Source: M3007 sp033764075 (GTDB taxonomy: Bacteria; Bacteroidota; Bacteroidia; Chitinophagales; Saprospiraceae). From it: a DNA stretch of 64,000 nucleotides. Position 1 is the first letter of the stretch. The number at the start of each line of letters is the position of its first letter. Of the stretch, positions 42,856-52,163 are shown in pieces. The stretch is from the NCBI GenBank assembly GCA_033764075.1, contig JANRJH010000018.1, positions 62,001-126,000 on the forward strand, in the 5' to 3' direction. Position numbers and translations under genes: made by a program. The notes below the pieces were generated by a model. That model did no database searches. It saw only the letters and a list, made by a program, of their open reading frames with translations, and was not told the origin of the DNA.

Positions 42856-45800
42856 TCAGGAGAACAGTGCTTCGTTGCTGTTGCGCACTTTTGCCGAGTA
42901 TTCGACAATCGGACGCGTATTGATCTCTTCGAGCACCTGGTAGTCCAGGACGCCGTTTTTGGCTTTGTTGACGATGCTGTTCGGGTTGTTTACGTTGCCG
43001 AAGACGATGGCGCCCGTGGGGCAAGCCGTCTGGCAGGCAGTGCGTACGTCGTTGTCTTCGATCATGCGGCCTTCGCGTTTGGCGGTCAGTTTGCCTTCCT
43101 GGATGCGCTGTACGCACAGGGAGCATTTTTCGATGACCCCGCGGCTGCGCACGGTTACGTCGGGGTTGAGTACCATGCGCACGAGGTTGTCTGCGTAGAA
43201 AGGCTTGTCGTCTACATGCAGTACACGCTCTTCGTTTCCGGGCCAGTTGTCAGCGGTGGTATAGTCCAGCCAGTTGAAACGGCGCACTTTATACGGGCAG
43301 TTGTTGGCGCAGTACCGGGTACCAATGCAGCGGTTGTAGGCCATTTGGTTGAGGCCCTCGTTGGAGTGGTTGGTGGCATTGACCGGACACACGTTTTCGC
43401 AAGGTGCGTTATCGCAGTGCTGGCACATCATGGGTTGGTAAACCACGCTGGGGTTCTCCAGGTCGCCGTAGAAGTAGCGGTCGATGCGCAGCCAGGTCAT
43501 TTCGTGGTGACGGGCCACTTCGTTTTTGCCGACAACCGGCACATTGTTTTCGCTGACGCAGGCGACCTGGCAGGCGCCACAGCCGATGCAGGCGTTCAGA
43601 TCGATGTACATGCCCCATTTCGGCCCTTCAGCAAACCATTCGGTGCGGTCGGGATACAGGGTCTGCTCGTTCAGGTGCTCGGCGTGCTTGTGGAATTTCT
43701 CCATACGCTCTTTCAGTTCCGGCAGCTCGCTTTGGTTGGCCTGGAAGATGATGGAACGGTCGGTGAGCGAACCCTGGAAGCCTTTCCAGCCGAGTACTTT
43801 TTCATCGGCGTTGATTACGGCACCCTCTTCCTTGCCTTCGGCGCGCACCCCCATGGTGTGGTGGTACTGTACGGTGGCGAGGAGTTTTTCTTTTGTGCCG
43901 GTGGCCGAAACGGTCACGTTGGCGGCATGGTACTGGGTCAATCCGTTTTGCACGGGCAGCCATGCGCCGATATTCACCCCGTGTCCAACGCCGCAACCGC
44001 CCGCAGTACGGCCCTGACCGAGGGCGATGGCCACGGTGCCGGGCATTTGACCAAAGGTGCGCACCACGGTGCATTTTTCGGAACGTCCGTTGATGTCAAC
44101 GGTCACGTGGTCACCGTCGTTCAGGTCTTTCCAGCCGTTGATGTTGTTCACACCGTCCCATTCCACGGGAATGCTCAGGTAGTTGCCCCAAACGGTGCGC
44201 AGCACGGGATCGGGCATTTCCTGCAGCCAGGGGTTGTGTGCGTACTGCCCGCCGCCTATGTTCACGGTTTCGTAGAAAGAAATCTCCACTTCGCTGCCGG
44301 AAGGCTGGTTCACGGCTGCACCATCGGCATTGGCGCCCTCATTGTAGCTCACCGCCCGGCCCGTGTTGGGCAAATCGAGCAGGCCATCATGAAGGCTCAT
44401 ATCCCAAAAAGCCGTGGCACTGTTGTATTTGTTCTGTTTGGCGAAAAGATCGCCGGCCCAGTGCGCTTTCAGGTATTGGTAGTACGGCTGATCGTCTTCG
44501 CGGTTCAGATTGGGGCTTTCGGCCCATTCGAGCAGGGAGTGCTCGGCCTGCCGCGTGTTGAACAACGGCGCTATGGTGGGCTGGATGATGCTGATGTGGC
44601 CTTCTTTGGCTTCGGCATCGCCCCAGGATTCCAGGTTGTGGTGAACGGGCGCGACGAGGGTGCAAAGGGACGTGGTTTCGTCCATGACCAGGGAGCAGCC
44701 AATGCGGTTTTTGACTTTTTTGAACGCATCGACGAACTTGTCGGCGTTGGGAAGGTCGTAAGCCGGGTTGGCGTTCCAGAGGATGACCGTATTGACGTTC
44801 CCCCCATTCATGTCGTTGATCAGGCGGGCGACGTCCTGCTCGTTGCCCTGGCGCTGGAAGGAAAGGGTGCTGAAATCGACCGTTTCATTCAGGTTGCCGA
44901 GCAGGGCATTGAGCTTGTTGACAATAAGTTGTTCGGCGACGTTGTTGGAATTGCTGACGACCAGCGACCTTCCTTTTGCGTCCACCAGATCTTTCGCCAC
45001 TTTTTTGAGGGCTGTTGCCGCTTTCTCGTTCAACTTGGGGCCACCCACGCCGCCGCTGCCGGTCAGCGCAGCCACTTCATTGAACAGCGTGCAGATGGCA
45101 GCGCCTTGCTCGCTGGGCTTCACCAGAATGCGGTTATCGGCGTTGGAGCCGGTGAGCGACATGTGGCTTTCTACCTGGTAGTGACGCGACATCTCGCCTT
45201 TGACGGCCTTGCTGAGCTTGCGTTTTTTGGCATAAGCGGCCGCATATTCAACCGGGCTGATCCAGGTGCCCAAAAAGTCGGCGCCAAAGGAAACAATCAC
45301 ATCTGCCTTGTCGAAGCGGTAGCTGGGCAGCGCGCGGACACCGAAAGCCTGTTCGTTGGCAGCGAGCAATGCAGCGCTGGAAACCGGGTCGTACACCACT
45401 ACCTGCGTATCGGGGTACCTGGCGACGAACTCACCGATGGCCTTTTTGGCGGTAGGGCTGAGCACAGTTTGCGTAAGTATCCGAATGCCGCCCTGGGCCA
45501 GGCTGCCTTTGATGTTTGTGTCGAGTTTTTCCCAAGTCAGTTCGGTCGGTTCGTCCTCTGCCGTCAGGGCAAGGGGGCCTTTGACACGGGTGGTGTCGTA
45601 CAGGCTGAGCACAAGCGCCTGGGTGCGCGCATTGGTGCCACCTCCGGTCATGGCACTCAGGGAGTTGCCTTCGATTTTGATCGGGCGGCCATCGCGGGTT
45701 TTGACCAGGATGGGGCAGAAATCACCACCGTTGACGAAGGAGGAAGCGTAGTAGTTGGCGACCCCGGGTACGATGGCATCGGGCCTGGTAACATAGGGTA

Positions 45801-46068
45801 CGGCCCGGCGCATCGGGATCTCACAAGAGGCAGCCACGGTGGCAGCGCCGAGGCCGAAGCCGAGCAATTTCAGGAAGTCGCGACGGTTGGTGGACCACTG
45901 GCCGTCGGTTTGATCGATGTTTTCAAGGGAGAATTCCTCGGAAGCGTTGCGCATGAAGGCTTCATCGCGTTGGAGGTCATCCGTTCCTACCCAAATACCG
46001 TTATCTTGGCGCATATCGTCTGGTATGTAGTTGCTGTAAGGGTTTATCAATAGTGGCATTTTTGGCAT
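42856..46068 (-). CDS. actB: ACIII iron-sulfur subunit ActB (molybdopterin-like domain plus ferredoxin domain)
   Basis: 1070 residues. A twin-arginine-type motif NRRDFLKLLG at residues ~61-70 is followed by a hydrophobic stretch ending at VAASC (Cys82), so Tat export and possibly lipidation are likely. The large middle part resembles molybdopterin oxidoreductases without an evident cofactor role. The C-terminal ~230 residues hold four cysteine groups: CIGCGACQVAC, CQHCDNAPCENVCP, CIGTRYCANNCP, and CSLC with CQTACP. These fit three [4Fe-4S] and one [3Fe-4S] cluster. It wires ActA haems to the membrane subunits. Its start overlaps actA by 22 bp. Confidence 0.94.
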   Translation of the reverse strand: MPKMPLLINPYSNYIPDDMRQDNGIWVGTDDLQRDEAFMRNASEEFSLENIDQTDGQWSTNRRDFLKLLGFGLGAATVAASCEIPMRRAVPYVTRPDAIVPGVANYYASSFVNGGDFCPILVKTRDGRPIKIEGNSLSAMTGGGTNARTQALVLSLYDTTRVKGPLALTAEDEPTELTWEKLDTNIKGSLAQGGIRILTQTVLSPTAKKAIGEFVARYPDTQVVVYDPVSSAALLAANEQAFGVRALPSYRFDKADVIVSFGADFLGTWISPVEYAAAYAKKRKLSKAVKGEMSRHYQVESHMSLTGSNADNRILVKPSEQGAAICTLFNEVAALTGSGGVGGPKLNEKAATALKKVAKDLVDAKGRSLVVSNSNNVAEQLIVNKLNALLGNLNETVDFSTLSFQRQGNEQDVARLINDMNGGNVNTVILWNANPAYDLPNADKFVDAFKKVKNRIGCSLVMDETTSLCTLVAPVHHNLESWGDAEAKEGHISIIQPTIAPLFNTRQAEHSLLEWAESPNLNREDDQPYYQYLKAHWAGDLFAKQNKYNSATAFWDMSLHDGLLDLPNTGRAVSYNEGANADGAAVNQPSGSEVEISFYETVNIGGGQYAHNPWLQEMPDPVLRTVWGNYLSIPVEWDGVNNINGWKDLNDGDHVTVDINGRSEKCTVVRTFGQMPGTVAIALGQGRTAGGCGVGHGVNIGAWLPVQNGLTQYHAANVTVSATGTKEKLLATVQYHHTMGVRAEGKEEGAVINADEKVLGWKGFQGSLTDRSIIFQANQSELPELKERMEKFHKHAEHLNEQTLYPDRTEWFAEGPKWGMYIDLNACIGCGACQVACVSENNVPVVGKNEVARHHEMTWLRIDRYFYGDLENPSVVYQPMMCQHCDNAPCENVCPVNATNHSNEGLNQMAYNRCIGTRYCANNCPYKVRRFNWLDYTTADNWPGNEERVLHVDDKPFYADNLVRMVLNPDVTVRSRGVIEKCSLCVQRIQEGKLTAKREGRMIEDNDVRTACQTACPTGAIVFGNVNNPNSIVNKAKNGVLDYQVLEEINTRPIVEYSAKVRNSNEALFS

Positions 46069-47447
46069 TCAAGGCCACCGATGTCTTCAACGGTTACTTT
46101 TTCGCGGTCGCCGGACTTGAGTTCCTCGTGGTAGCGCTCGTATTGTTTGTAGTAATCGTTGTCGGCAAATTTAACTTCTGTTTCGCGGTGGCAATTGATG
46201 CACCAGCCCATCCCGAGGGTCGAATACTGGTAAACAACTTCCATTTCCTCAATAGGACCGTGGCATTTTTGGCATTCGACCTTGCCAACCGCCACGTGTT
46301 GTGCGTGGTTGAAGTAAGCGTGGTCGGCCAGGTTGTGGATGCGTACCCATTCAATCGGACCCTGAATTTTGCCGTTGCTGTCGTTTTTCAGCGCTTTGAC
46401 GATGCCGTCCCACTGGGATTCCACGGTGAGGCGACCGGCGTCGTCCATGGCGGTCAGGCCTTTGGCGGCCATGTATTCCTGACCGATCCATTTTTTGTAA
46501 AGGGCTTCGATCTTTTTGTCGTCCCAGTTCTCGTAGTCGCTGATGTACTTGTTGGTGATGGGGTCGAAACCGATGGAAGCGAATATCTTGGTGATTTCCG
46601 ATGTGCCGGACTGTGTGCCTATTTTAACTGCGGAGTGGCAGTTCATACAGGTACTGGCGCCGGGGATGGACGCTTGTTTGGAGCGCCGGGCTGAATCGTG
46701 GCAGTACTGGCAGTCGATCTTGTTGAGGCCGGCGTGTATTTTGTGGCTGTAAGCGATGGGTTGGTCGGGCTGGTAGTTCTGGGAGCGACCCATGCGCGTG
46801 GCGTTGTCCACCGATTTATAACCCAGGATCAGCGTAGCGCCGAAAACGATGAGTGCAACGGCGCCACGGGAGGTGAGTGTTTGCACCAGGGTGCGGCTCT
46901 CCGGCTCCATGCCCTGGCGCACACGGTTGATGTTGTTGAGGTTATTGATGATGTACATCAACGCAACGGCCAGGAAGGCCAGCATGAGGGCCAGGCCGGC
47001 AAACAACCACAGGTTGCCGCCTTTTTTGCCTCCGGCATCATCGGTGTCGCCAGGTTGCGCGGCAACGGCGGCGGGTTTGGCATTGGCCACGTCATTGATG
47101 TACAACAGGATACTCTCGATCTGATCGTCGGTCAGATTGGTGAAGTTGTTCATCAACGTGGGTTTCCACTTGTTCCACAACTCTGTTGCGCGGGGATGGC
47201 CCGCCGCAACCATGGACTGTGAGTTGCGGATCCACTTGTACAGGTCTTCCCTCGGAAATGCCGACCAACGCTCCTCGGTACCTGCCAGTGCAGGGCCGGT
47301 GAGGTTGTCCTTCATGTTTTTGTTGTGGCAGGAAGCGCAGTTGGTGATGAACAGGCTTTTTCCTTCTTCAATGGTGGGAGCGGCCCAGGCGGCCGGAAGC
47401 GCCAGAGTGGCGAAGAGGATGATGGAGCAAATTCGACGCAGCGTCAT
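46047..47447 (-). CDS. actA: ACIII multihaem cytochrome c subunit ActA
   Basis: 466 residues from the ATG at 47445-47447 (MTLRRICSIILFATLALPAAWA, a signal peptide). The longer frame from a TTG at 47606 lacks similarity. Six CxxCH sites are visible: CASCH in an N-terminal class I-like cytochrome domain, then two membrane helices, then CQYCH, CMNCH, CQKCH, CINCH and CQKCH in the pentahaem part. It collects electrons in ACIII. It is the first gene of the ACIII-oxidase run, with two TAnnTTTG elements upstream. Confidence 0.92.
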   Translation of the reverse strand: MTLRRICSIILFATLALPAAWAAPTIEEGKSLFITNCASCHNKNMKDNLTGPALAGTEERWSAFPREDLYKWIRNSQSMVAAGHPRATELWNKWKPTLMNNFTNLTDDQIESILLYINDVANAKPAAVAAQPGDTDDAGGKKGGNLWLFAGLALMLAFLAVALMYIINNLNNINRVRQGMEPESRTLVQTLTSRGAVALIVFGATLILGYKSVDNATRMGRSQNYQPDQPIAYSHKIHAGLNKIDCQYCHDSARRSKQASIPGASTCMNCHSAVKIGTQSGTSEITKIFASIGFDPITNKYISDYENWDDKKIEALYKKWIGQEYMAAKGLTAMDDAGRLTVESQWDGIVKALKNDSNGKIQGPIEWVRIHNLADHAYFNHAQHVAVGKVECQKCHGPIEEMEVVYQYSTLGMGWCINCHRETEVKFADNDYYKQYERYHEELKSGDREKVTVEDIGGLECQKCHY

Positions 47448-47531
47448 ATGTATTGCTACTGTTTGTTTTAGTGTGTATGCCCAAAAACCAGACACACCTG
47501 TTGTTCGGCATAGGTTATTCGGTTCACGCCG

Positions 47532-47539
47532 CAAAGATA
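47532..47539 (-). promoter_or_regulatory. Candidate proximal promoter of the ACIII-oxidase operon
   Basis: Minus-strand TATCTTTG (TAnnTTTG), 84 nt upstream of the actA ATG. It is in the right place for the main promoter of the long respiratory run. Confidence 0.45.
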
Positions 47540-47654
47540 TCCCCACCGCTTCGGGTGGTGAAACTTTCAAGGGTTTTGGCGAGCTATTTAGACGTCTTCT
47601 AAACAAACTGAGTCAACGGTTTCAAAACGTTAACACGGCGTTAAAAGCGACGCG

Positions 47655-47662
47655 CAAAGGTA
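47655..47662 (-). promoter_or_regulatory. Candidate distal promoter of the ACIII-oxidase operon
   Basis: Minus-strand TACCTTTG (TAnnTTTG), about 207 nt upstream of the actA ATG, in the region shared with the divergent arginine deiminase gene. Confidence 0.35.
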
Positions 47663-47765
47663 TGCACGGAATGTTTGTTTGCAAGTATTATGTAAAAATT
47701 TTAGTGTTGAATGCTTTGCCCTACCTTCGCGCCATCACTTCCTTTTTTAAACAAGCATTTTGACC

Positions 47766-49037
47766 ATGGACGCCAACAGCCGCATCTTTGTCGACTCTGA
47801 AATTGGCAAACTTAAAAAGGTAATCGTACATCGGCCGGACGAGGGTATCGCCCGGATTACGCCCAAACGCGCCGGTGAGCTGCTTTTCGACGACATCGTC
47901 CACCTGCCCAACATGCAGGAGGAGCACGACATTTTTGTCCGGGTGTTGAATGCTTTTTTGGGCAAGGAAAACGTGCTTGAAGTGCGCGACCTGTTGGTGG
48001 AGAGCACGCGCGATGAAGAAAGCAAGTACGAAGTAATCAATAAAATTATTGACTTCGAAGAGCTTCCGTATTCATTTATTCCCCGGCTGGCCGGGTTGTC
48101 GCCCGAACAACTGGCCGACACCCTGATCACCGGTTACCTGGAGCCCGAAGACCGCATCCTATTCGACCCCATCCCCAACCTGATCTTCACGCGCGACATC
48201 GCCATCACCGTCAAGGACTACGTGATCATCACCAAGGCCAATAAATCGGCGCGTTTCCGGGAAAACTTCCTCACGAGGCTCATTTTCAGCAGCCACCCGG
48301 TGTTCCGTAAACTAAAAGCAGATGGAAAAACCATCAACCTGAACCGGGTCGACAAGTTCCCGCCATCCAAAAAAGGAGAAACGATCAGCATCGAAGGGGG
48401 CGACGTCATGATGCTGAACAAGGACTATCTGCTCATTGGTTGCTCCGAGCGCACCAATGAATATGCTTTTCAGATGCTGCGAAACCACCTGTTCGAACGG
48501 GGTATTATGCCCAATGTCGTGCAGGTGAACATTCCGCACGAACGCTCCTATATGCACATCGACACCGTATTTACACAAGTGAACCATAACCACATGGTGG
48601 CCTTTTACCCCATCGTCTCCGAGGGGTTGGGTTCATACGTAGACGTATTCCGGGCCAACGGCGAACACATCGAATACGCTTCCCTGCGCGACTTTCTGCT
48701 GGCGGAGATCAATCCCCAGATGGAATTCATCTGGGCAGGTATGGGCGAAAGTCCCTACCAGGAGCGGGAACAATGGACCGATGGTTGCAACCTGGTTGCC
48801 CTCAAGCCCGGTGTGGCCGTCACCTACGACCGAAATCCGGTGACCGAACGCGCGTTCAAGCAATTCGGCTACAAGGTGATCGGCGCGGAAAAACTGTTGC
48901 GCGACATCGACAACGGCAGGATCAACCCGGAAACGGTTGAGAATACGATCATCACCATTCCCAGCAACGAACTATCCCGGGCCCGCGGCGGCAGCCACTG
49001 CATGACCTGCCCTGTGGAGCGGGAATCCATGGCATAA
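47766..49037 (+). CDS. arcA: Arginine deiminase
   Basis: 423 residues from the ATG at 47766 (MDANSRIFVDSEIG). A TTG two codons upstream is also open. Active-site blocks of the deiminase superfamily are complete: LIFTRDIA (Asp), ISIEGGDVM (Glu region), YMHIDTVFT (His and Asp) and the C-terminal GGSHCMTCP with nucleophile Cys412. It converts arginine to citrulline and ammonia. No arcB or arcC is adjacent, so a complete fermentative ADI operon is not seen. Only 3 bp separate it from the thioesterase gene. Confidence 0.88.
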   Translation: MDANSRIFVDSEIGKLKKVIVHRPDEGIARITPKRAGELLFDDIVHLPNMQEEHDIFVRVLNAFLGKENVLEVRDLLVESTRDEESKYEVINKIIDFEELPYSFIPRLAGLSPEQLADTLITGYLEPEDRILFDPIPNLIFTRDIAITVKDYVIITKANKSARFRENFLTRLIFSSHPVFRKLKADGKTINLNRVDKFPPSKKGETISIEGGDVMMLNKDYLLIGCSERTNEYAFQMLRNHLFERGIMPNVVQVNIPHERSYMHIDTVFTQVNHNHMVAFYPIVSEGLGSYVDVFRANGEHIEYASLRDFLLAEINPQMEFIWAGMGESPYQEREQWTDGCNLVALKPGVAVTYDRNPVTERAFKQFGYKVIGAEKLLRDIDNGRINPETVENTIITIPSNELSRARGGSHCMTCPVERESMA

Positions 49038-49040
49038 CCC

Positions 49041-49478
49041 ATGTACAAGCACACCGTTGACATTCGCGTACGTTACGGAGAGACCGACCAGATGGGCTAC
49101 CTCTATTACGGCCATTATGCCCAGTACTACGAGGTGGGCAGGGTGGAGTTGATCCGGTCGCTGGGCATCACGTACAAGCAACTGGAGGATGAGCACGGCA
49201 TCTGGTTGCCGGTGGTGAGCCTCGACATGCGGTTTGTAAGACCAGCGTATTACGACGAGTTGCTGCAGGTGAAAACTACTCTGCGCACATTGCCCGATAC
49301 GCACATTGTGTTTCATGTCGAAGTGTTCAACGCCCAAAACAAGCTGGTCAACGCCGGCCGGGTGCGATTGTGCTTTTTTGATGCCAGGGAAAAGCGCGTG
49401 GTGCCGGCGCCGGATTTTTTGTTGGAACGGTTAGTGGCTTATTTTCCGGACAACCCGGAGAAGGAAGCGCTTGATTAA
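49041..49478 (+). CDS. Acyl-CoA thioesterase (YbgC-like hot-dog fold)
   Basis: 145 residues. The opening RVRYGETDQMGYLYYGHYAQYYE carries the YbgC/4HBT active-site aspartate and neighbouring residues; the hot-dog helix follows (VELIRSL). It hydrolyses acyl-CoA thioesters in the cytoplasm. The preferred chain is unknown. It lies 3 bp after the arginine deiminase gene and 15 bp before the YihY gene. Confidence 0.9.
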   Translation: MYKHTVDIRVRYGETDQMGYLYYGHYAQYYEVGRVELIRSLGITYKQLEDEHGIWLPVVSLDMRFVRPAYYDELLQVKTTLRTLPDTHIVFHVEVFNAQNKLVNAGRVRLCFFDAREKRVVPAPDFLLERLVAYFPDNPEKEALD

Positions 49479-49493
49479 GCTTATTGTGCCCCT

Positions 49494-50492
49494 ATGCGCC
49501 GAACGGCTACGCAATATGTCAGCGCGGTATTCCGCTATTTTGCCCATCATCCCTGGTGGGTAGCGCTGGTCGATTGGTCCAAAATGCATTCGCTACCCGG
49601 TTTGAAGCGTATTCCGTTGTACAACCTGATTGTGTTTATCGCACAGGAACTGAAAAACGACGCTTTGACGACCCGGGCGAACAGCATGGCATTCAGCTTT
49701 TTTCTGGCCATTTTCCCGTCGATCATCGTGCTGTTCACGTTGCTGGCCTATACACCGTTATATGCTACCTTCGACGAGCAGATGCATAGCGCCATCCAGG
49801 AGATTATGCCCGGAGACGCCGGCGAGATGGTTTTTGATTTTGTGGAAGACGTCATCAACCGGCCCCGGGGCGGGCTGCTTTCTTTCGGATTTTTTTTGGC
49901 CATCTGGTTTGCTTCCAACGGCATGCTGTCCATGATGCAAGGTTTGGAAAAGGACCACCACGTGGTTTTTCGGCGCCGCGGCTCCATTGAGAAGCGGCTC
50001 ATCGCCATTCAATTGATGTTTCTGGTGGCGTTGGTGCTGATCGGATCTGTATTGATGGGTATTCTGGGCAACCTGATCCTGGCCAGTGTGTTTGTTTTTG
50101 TCAAGGTCGATTTCATCACCCGATTCCTGCTGTTTACCTTTCGGTGGGTGGTTTTGTTGCTGTTAGTGTACACCACTTTCGCTACCATTTACCGTTTTGG
50201 CGCGCCCATCAAATCCGGCCAGTCCTACATTAGCCCGGGCGCGGTGGTGGCCACCGTGTTGTCGTTGTTCACATCGGTCGGGTTTTCATTTTATGTGGAT
50301 AACTTCGGCAGTTACAACACGCTGTACGGCTCCATCGGGACGTTGATTGTCCTGATGCTGTGGATTCAGTTGAATTGTATGATCCTTTTAATGGGATTCG
50401 AGATCAATGCCGGCATTGCGGTGTTGCGGTATCGGCGACGTGAGCGTGGGCAGGGTACGCCGGATTTGTTTCACCAGGATGCCGAACAGTAG
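49494..50492 (+). CDS. YihY/BrkB family membrane protein
   Basis: 332 residues with about six membrane helices. The family opening region NDALTTRANSMAFSFFLAIFPSIIVLFTLLAY and a later STYYVTTF-like helix pattern (FSFYVDNFGSYNTLYGSIG, LIVLMLWIQLNCMILLMG) fit YihY/BrkB. The helices are inner-membrane and the function is poorly defined (not RNase BN). It ends 2 bp from the convergent accD stop. Confidence 0.88.
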   Translation: MRRTATQYVSAVFRYFAHHPWWVALVDWSKMHSLPGLKRIPLYNLIVFIAQELKNDALTTRANSMAFSFFLAIFPSIIVLFTLLAYTPLYATFDEQMHSAIQEIMPGDAGEMVFDFVEDVINRPRGGLLSFGFFLAIWFASNGMLSMMQGLEKDHHVVFRRRGSIEKRLIAIQLMFLVALVLIGSVLMGILGNLILASVFVFVKVDFITRFLLFTFRWVVLLLLVYTTFATIYRFGAPIKSGQSYISPGAVVATVLSLFTSVGFSFYVDNFGSYNTLYGSIGTLIVLMLWIQLNCMILLMGFEINAGIAVLRYRRRERGQGTPDLFHQDAEQ

Positions 50493-50494
50493 GG

Positions 50495-51349
50495 TTAATT
50501 CTTTTGGACGACCAACATGCGCAAGAAATCCGCCAGGGTCTCCTTGAGGTCTTTTCTGTTGACGATCAGGTCGAGAAATCCACTTTCCAACAGGAACTCC
50601 GACGTCTGAAAGCCTTCCGGCAGCTCCTTTTTGATCGTCTCCCGGATAACGCGCGGGCCGGCAAAGCCGATCAGGGCGCCGGGTTCAGCCATGTTGATGT
50701 CGCCCAGCATAGCGAACGAAGCGGTAACCCCTCCCGTGGTGGGGTCGGTCATCAGTGAGATGTACGGTAGTTTGGCTTTGGCCAGCAGCGTAAGTTTGGC
50801 GCTGGTTTTAGCCATTTGCATAAGGGAAAATGCGCTTTCCATCATGCGAGCGCCGCCGGACTTGGAAATGATGAGCAATCCTGAGCGGGTGGCAATGGCT
50901 TCGTCGATGGCCAGGGATATTTTTTCGCCCACCACCGAACCCATTGAACCACCGATAAAACGGAAGTCCATCGCAGCGGTGACCAGCGGCATGCCGTGGA
51001 TCTGGCCGTGGGCAACGGATAGCGCATCCGTCAGTCCGGTTTTGCTTACCGCCTCTTCCAGCCGCTTTGCATAAGGCTTCATGTCGGTAAACTCCAGAAA
51101 GTCAACCGATACCAGGTCGTTGTGCAGTAAGGTGTATGCGGCATTGTCATACAGAAGTTCAAAATATTCACGGGAACCGATGGCCGTATGGTAATCGCAT
51201 TTTGGGCATTTATAAAAATTTTCCCGCAAGTCTTTATTGGTGCTGACCTCCCTGCATTTTTTACAGTGAAACCAGACACCTTCGGGAACATCTTTTTTCG
51301 ACTTGGTGGCGGTGGAGATGCCTTCTTTGAGTCGCTTGAACCAGCTCAT
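50495..51349 (-). CDS. accD: Acetyl-CoA carboxylase carboxyltransferase subunit beta
   Basis: 284 residues. A four-cysteine zinc ribbon lies at the N-terminus (Cys29, Cys32, Cys48, Cys51; FHCKKC...KCPKC). The crotonase-fold carboxyltransferase domain follows (DFRFIGGSMGSVVGEK, SGGARMMESAFSLMQM, SLMTDPTTGGVTASFAMLGD, IGFAGPRVI). With AccA it transfers carboxylate to acetyl-CoA for fatty-acid synthesis. It is divergent from ccmB, with a TAnnTTTG element 69 nt upstream. Confidence 0.96.
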   Translation of the reverse strand: MSWFKRLKEGISTATKSKKDVPEGVWFHCKKCREVSTNKDLRENFYKCPKCDYHTAIGSREYFELLYDNAAYTLLHNDLVSVDFLEFTDMKPYAKRLEEAVSKTGLTDALSVAHGQIHGMPLVTAAMDFRFIGGSMGSVVGEKISLAIDEAIATRSGLLIISKSGGARMMESAFSLMQMAKTSAKLTLLAKAKLPYISLMTDPTTGGVTASFAMLGDINMAEPGALIGFAGPRVIRETIKKELPEGFQTSEFLLESGFLDLIVNRKDLKETLADFLRMLVVQKN

Positions 51350-51418
51350 GTGGTGTATTTATGGTGTATGAAGCCTGTTTTCGGGGTGATCCGGGCAATC
51401 AAATGCCCGATGGCAGAG

Positions 51419-51426
51419 CAAAGGTA
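51419..51426 (-). promoter_or_regulatory. Candidate -7 promoter element for accD
   Basis: Minus-strand TACCTTTG (TAnnTTTG), 69 nt upstream of the accD ATG, in the accD-ccmB divergent region. Confidence 0.4.
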
Positions 51427-51477
51427 CATTTTCCCTTAAATATCAAAAGCGGGTTGTGTGCTGCGGCGTGTGGAACT

Positions 51478-51485
51478 TACCTTTG
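51478..51485 (+). promoter_or_regulatory. -7 promoter element abutting the ccmB start codon
   Basis: TACCTTTG (TAnnTTTG) ends 4 nt before the ccmB ATG at 51490, predicting a leaderless message for the cytochrome c maturation genes. Confidence 0.5.
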
Positions 51486-51489
51486 CCGA

Positions 51490-52149
51490 ATGTCGGGCTG
51501 GGAAGCTTATCTGGCGCTTTTGCGCAAGGAAATACTGCTGGAGTGGCGTCAACGGTACGCCCTGGGTGGCATTTTGCTTTATGTGTGCAGCATGGTTTTT
51601 GTGGTGTACGTCGCAGCGGTGCGCATTCAGGCGCCGGTATGGAATGTACTGTACTGGCTGATTATGCTGTTTGCGTCCATCAACGGGGTGGTCAAGAGTT
51701 TTGTTCAGGAAAGCGGCAGCCGGCGGCTGTACTACTACCAACTGGCCGATCCTGCCATGGTGATCCTGGCAAAAGTGACCTACAACACCCTATTGTTGTT
51801 GCTGATCGGCAGCCTGGCCCTGTTCACCTTCGGCGTGGTGGCCGGCAACCCGGTCAAAGACATTCGGTTGTTTGCCTTGACGCTGGTGCTGGGCAGCATC
51901 GGGTTTTCCATAGCTTTTACCTTTATCGCGGCCATTGCATCCGGCGCCAACAACAGTGCGACCCTGATGGCCATCCTCAGTTTCCCGGTGGTACTGCCCA
52001 TTTTGCTTACCCTGGTTCGCTTGTCGGCCATCAGCTTGCGCCTGATACAGGATACCGCGTATTGGCGCGACGTGGTGAACCTACTGGCCATTGATACCAT
52101 ATTAATTACGCTTACATTTGTGCTCTTCCCCTATGTGTGGAGAGACTAA
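51490..52149 (+). CDS. ccmB: Haem exporter protein CcmB
   Basis: 219 residues from the ATG at 51490 (MSGWEAYLALLRKEILLEWRQRYA cut to the family start). In-frame codons to 51361 lack similarity. About six helices are visible. The family region LRKEILLEWRQ at the N-terminus and a FVQESGSRRLYYYQL block are typical of Bacteroidota CcmB. It is the membrane part of the CcmAB transporter used in cytochrome c maturation. No ccmA is adjacent. The haem-c proteins ActA and ActE need this pathway. Confidence 0.87.
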   Translation: MSGWEAYLALLRKEILLEWRQRYALGGILLYVCSMVFVVYVAAVRIQAPVWNVLYWLIMLFASINGVVKSFVQESGSRRLYYYQLADPAMVILAKVTYNTLLLLLIGSLALFTFGVVAGNPVKDIRLFALTLVLGSIGFSIAFTFIAAIASGANNSATLMAILSFPVVLPILLTLVRLSAISLRLIQDTAYWRDVVNLLAIDTILITLTFVLFPYVWRD

Positions 52150-52163
52150 AACGTGTCCTGTCT

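Noticed and set aside
41445..42923. 492-codon open frame opposite actC
   Set aside because: Antisense shadow of a well-supported membrane subunit. The product is highly charged and unlike any family.
43216..46053. 945-codon open frame opposite actB
   Set aside because: It is the antisense shadow of a clearly functional actB. The translation is low-complexity with no family similarity, as expected opposite a GC-rich gene with strong codon bias.
47448..47606. N-terminal extension of ActA from a TTG
   Set aside because: No family similarity, it covers a promoter-like element, and a good signal peptide begins at the ATG at 47447.
47766..49478. Complete arginine deiminase fermentation operon
   Set aside because: arcA is followed by a thioesterase and a YihY protein, not by ornithine carbamoyltransferase or carbamate kinase.
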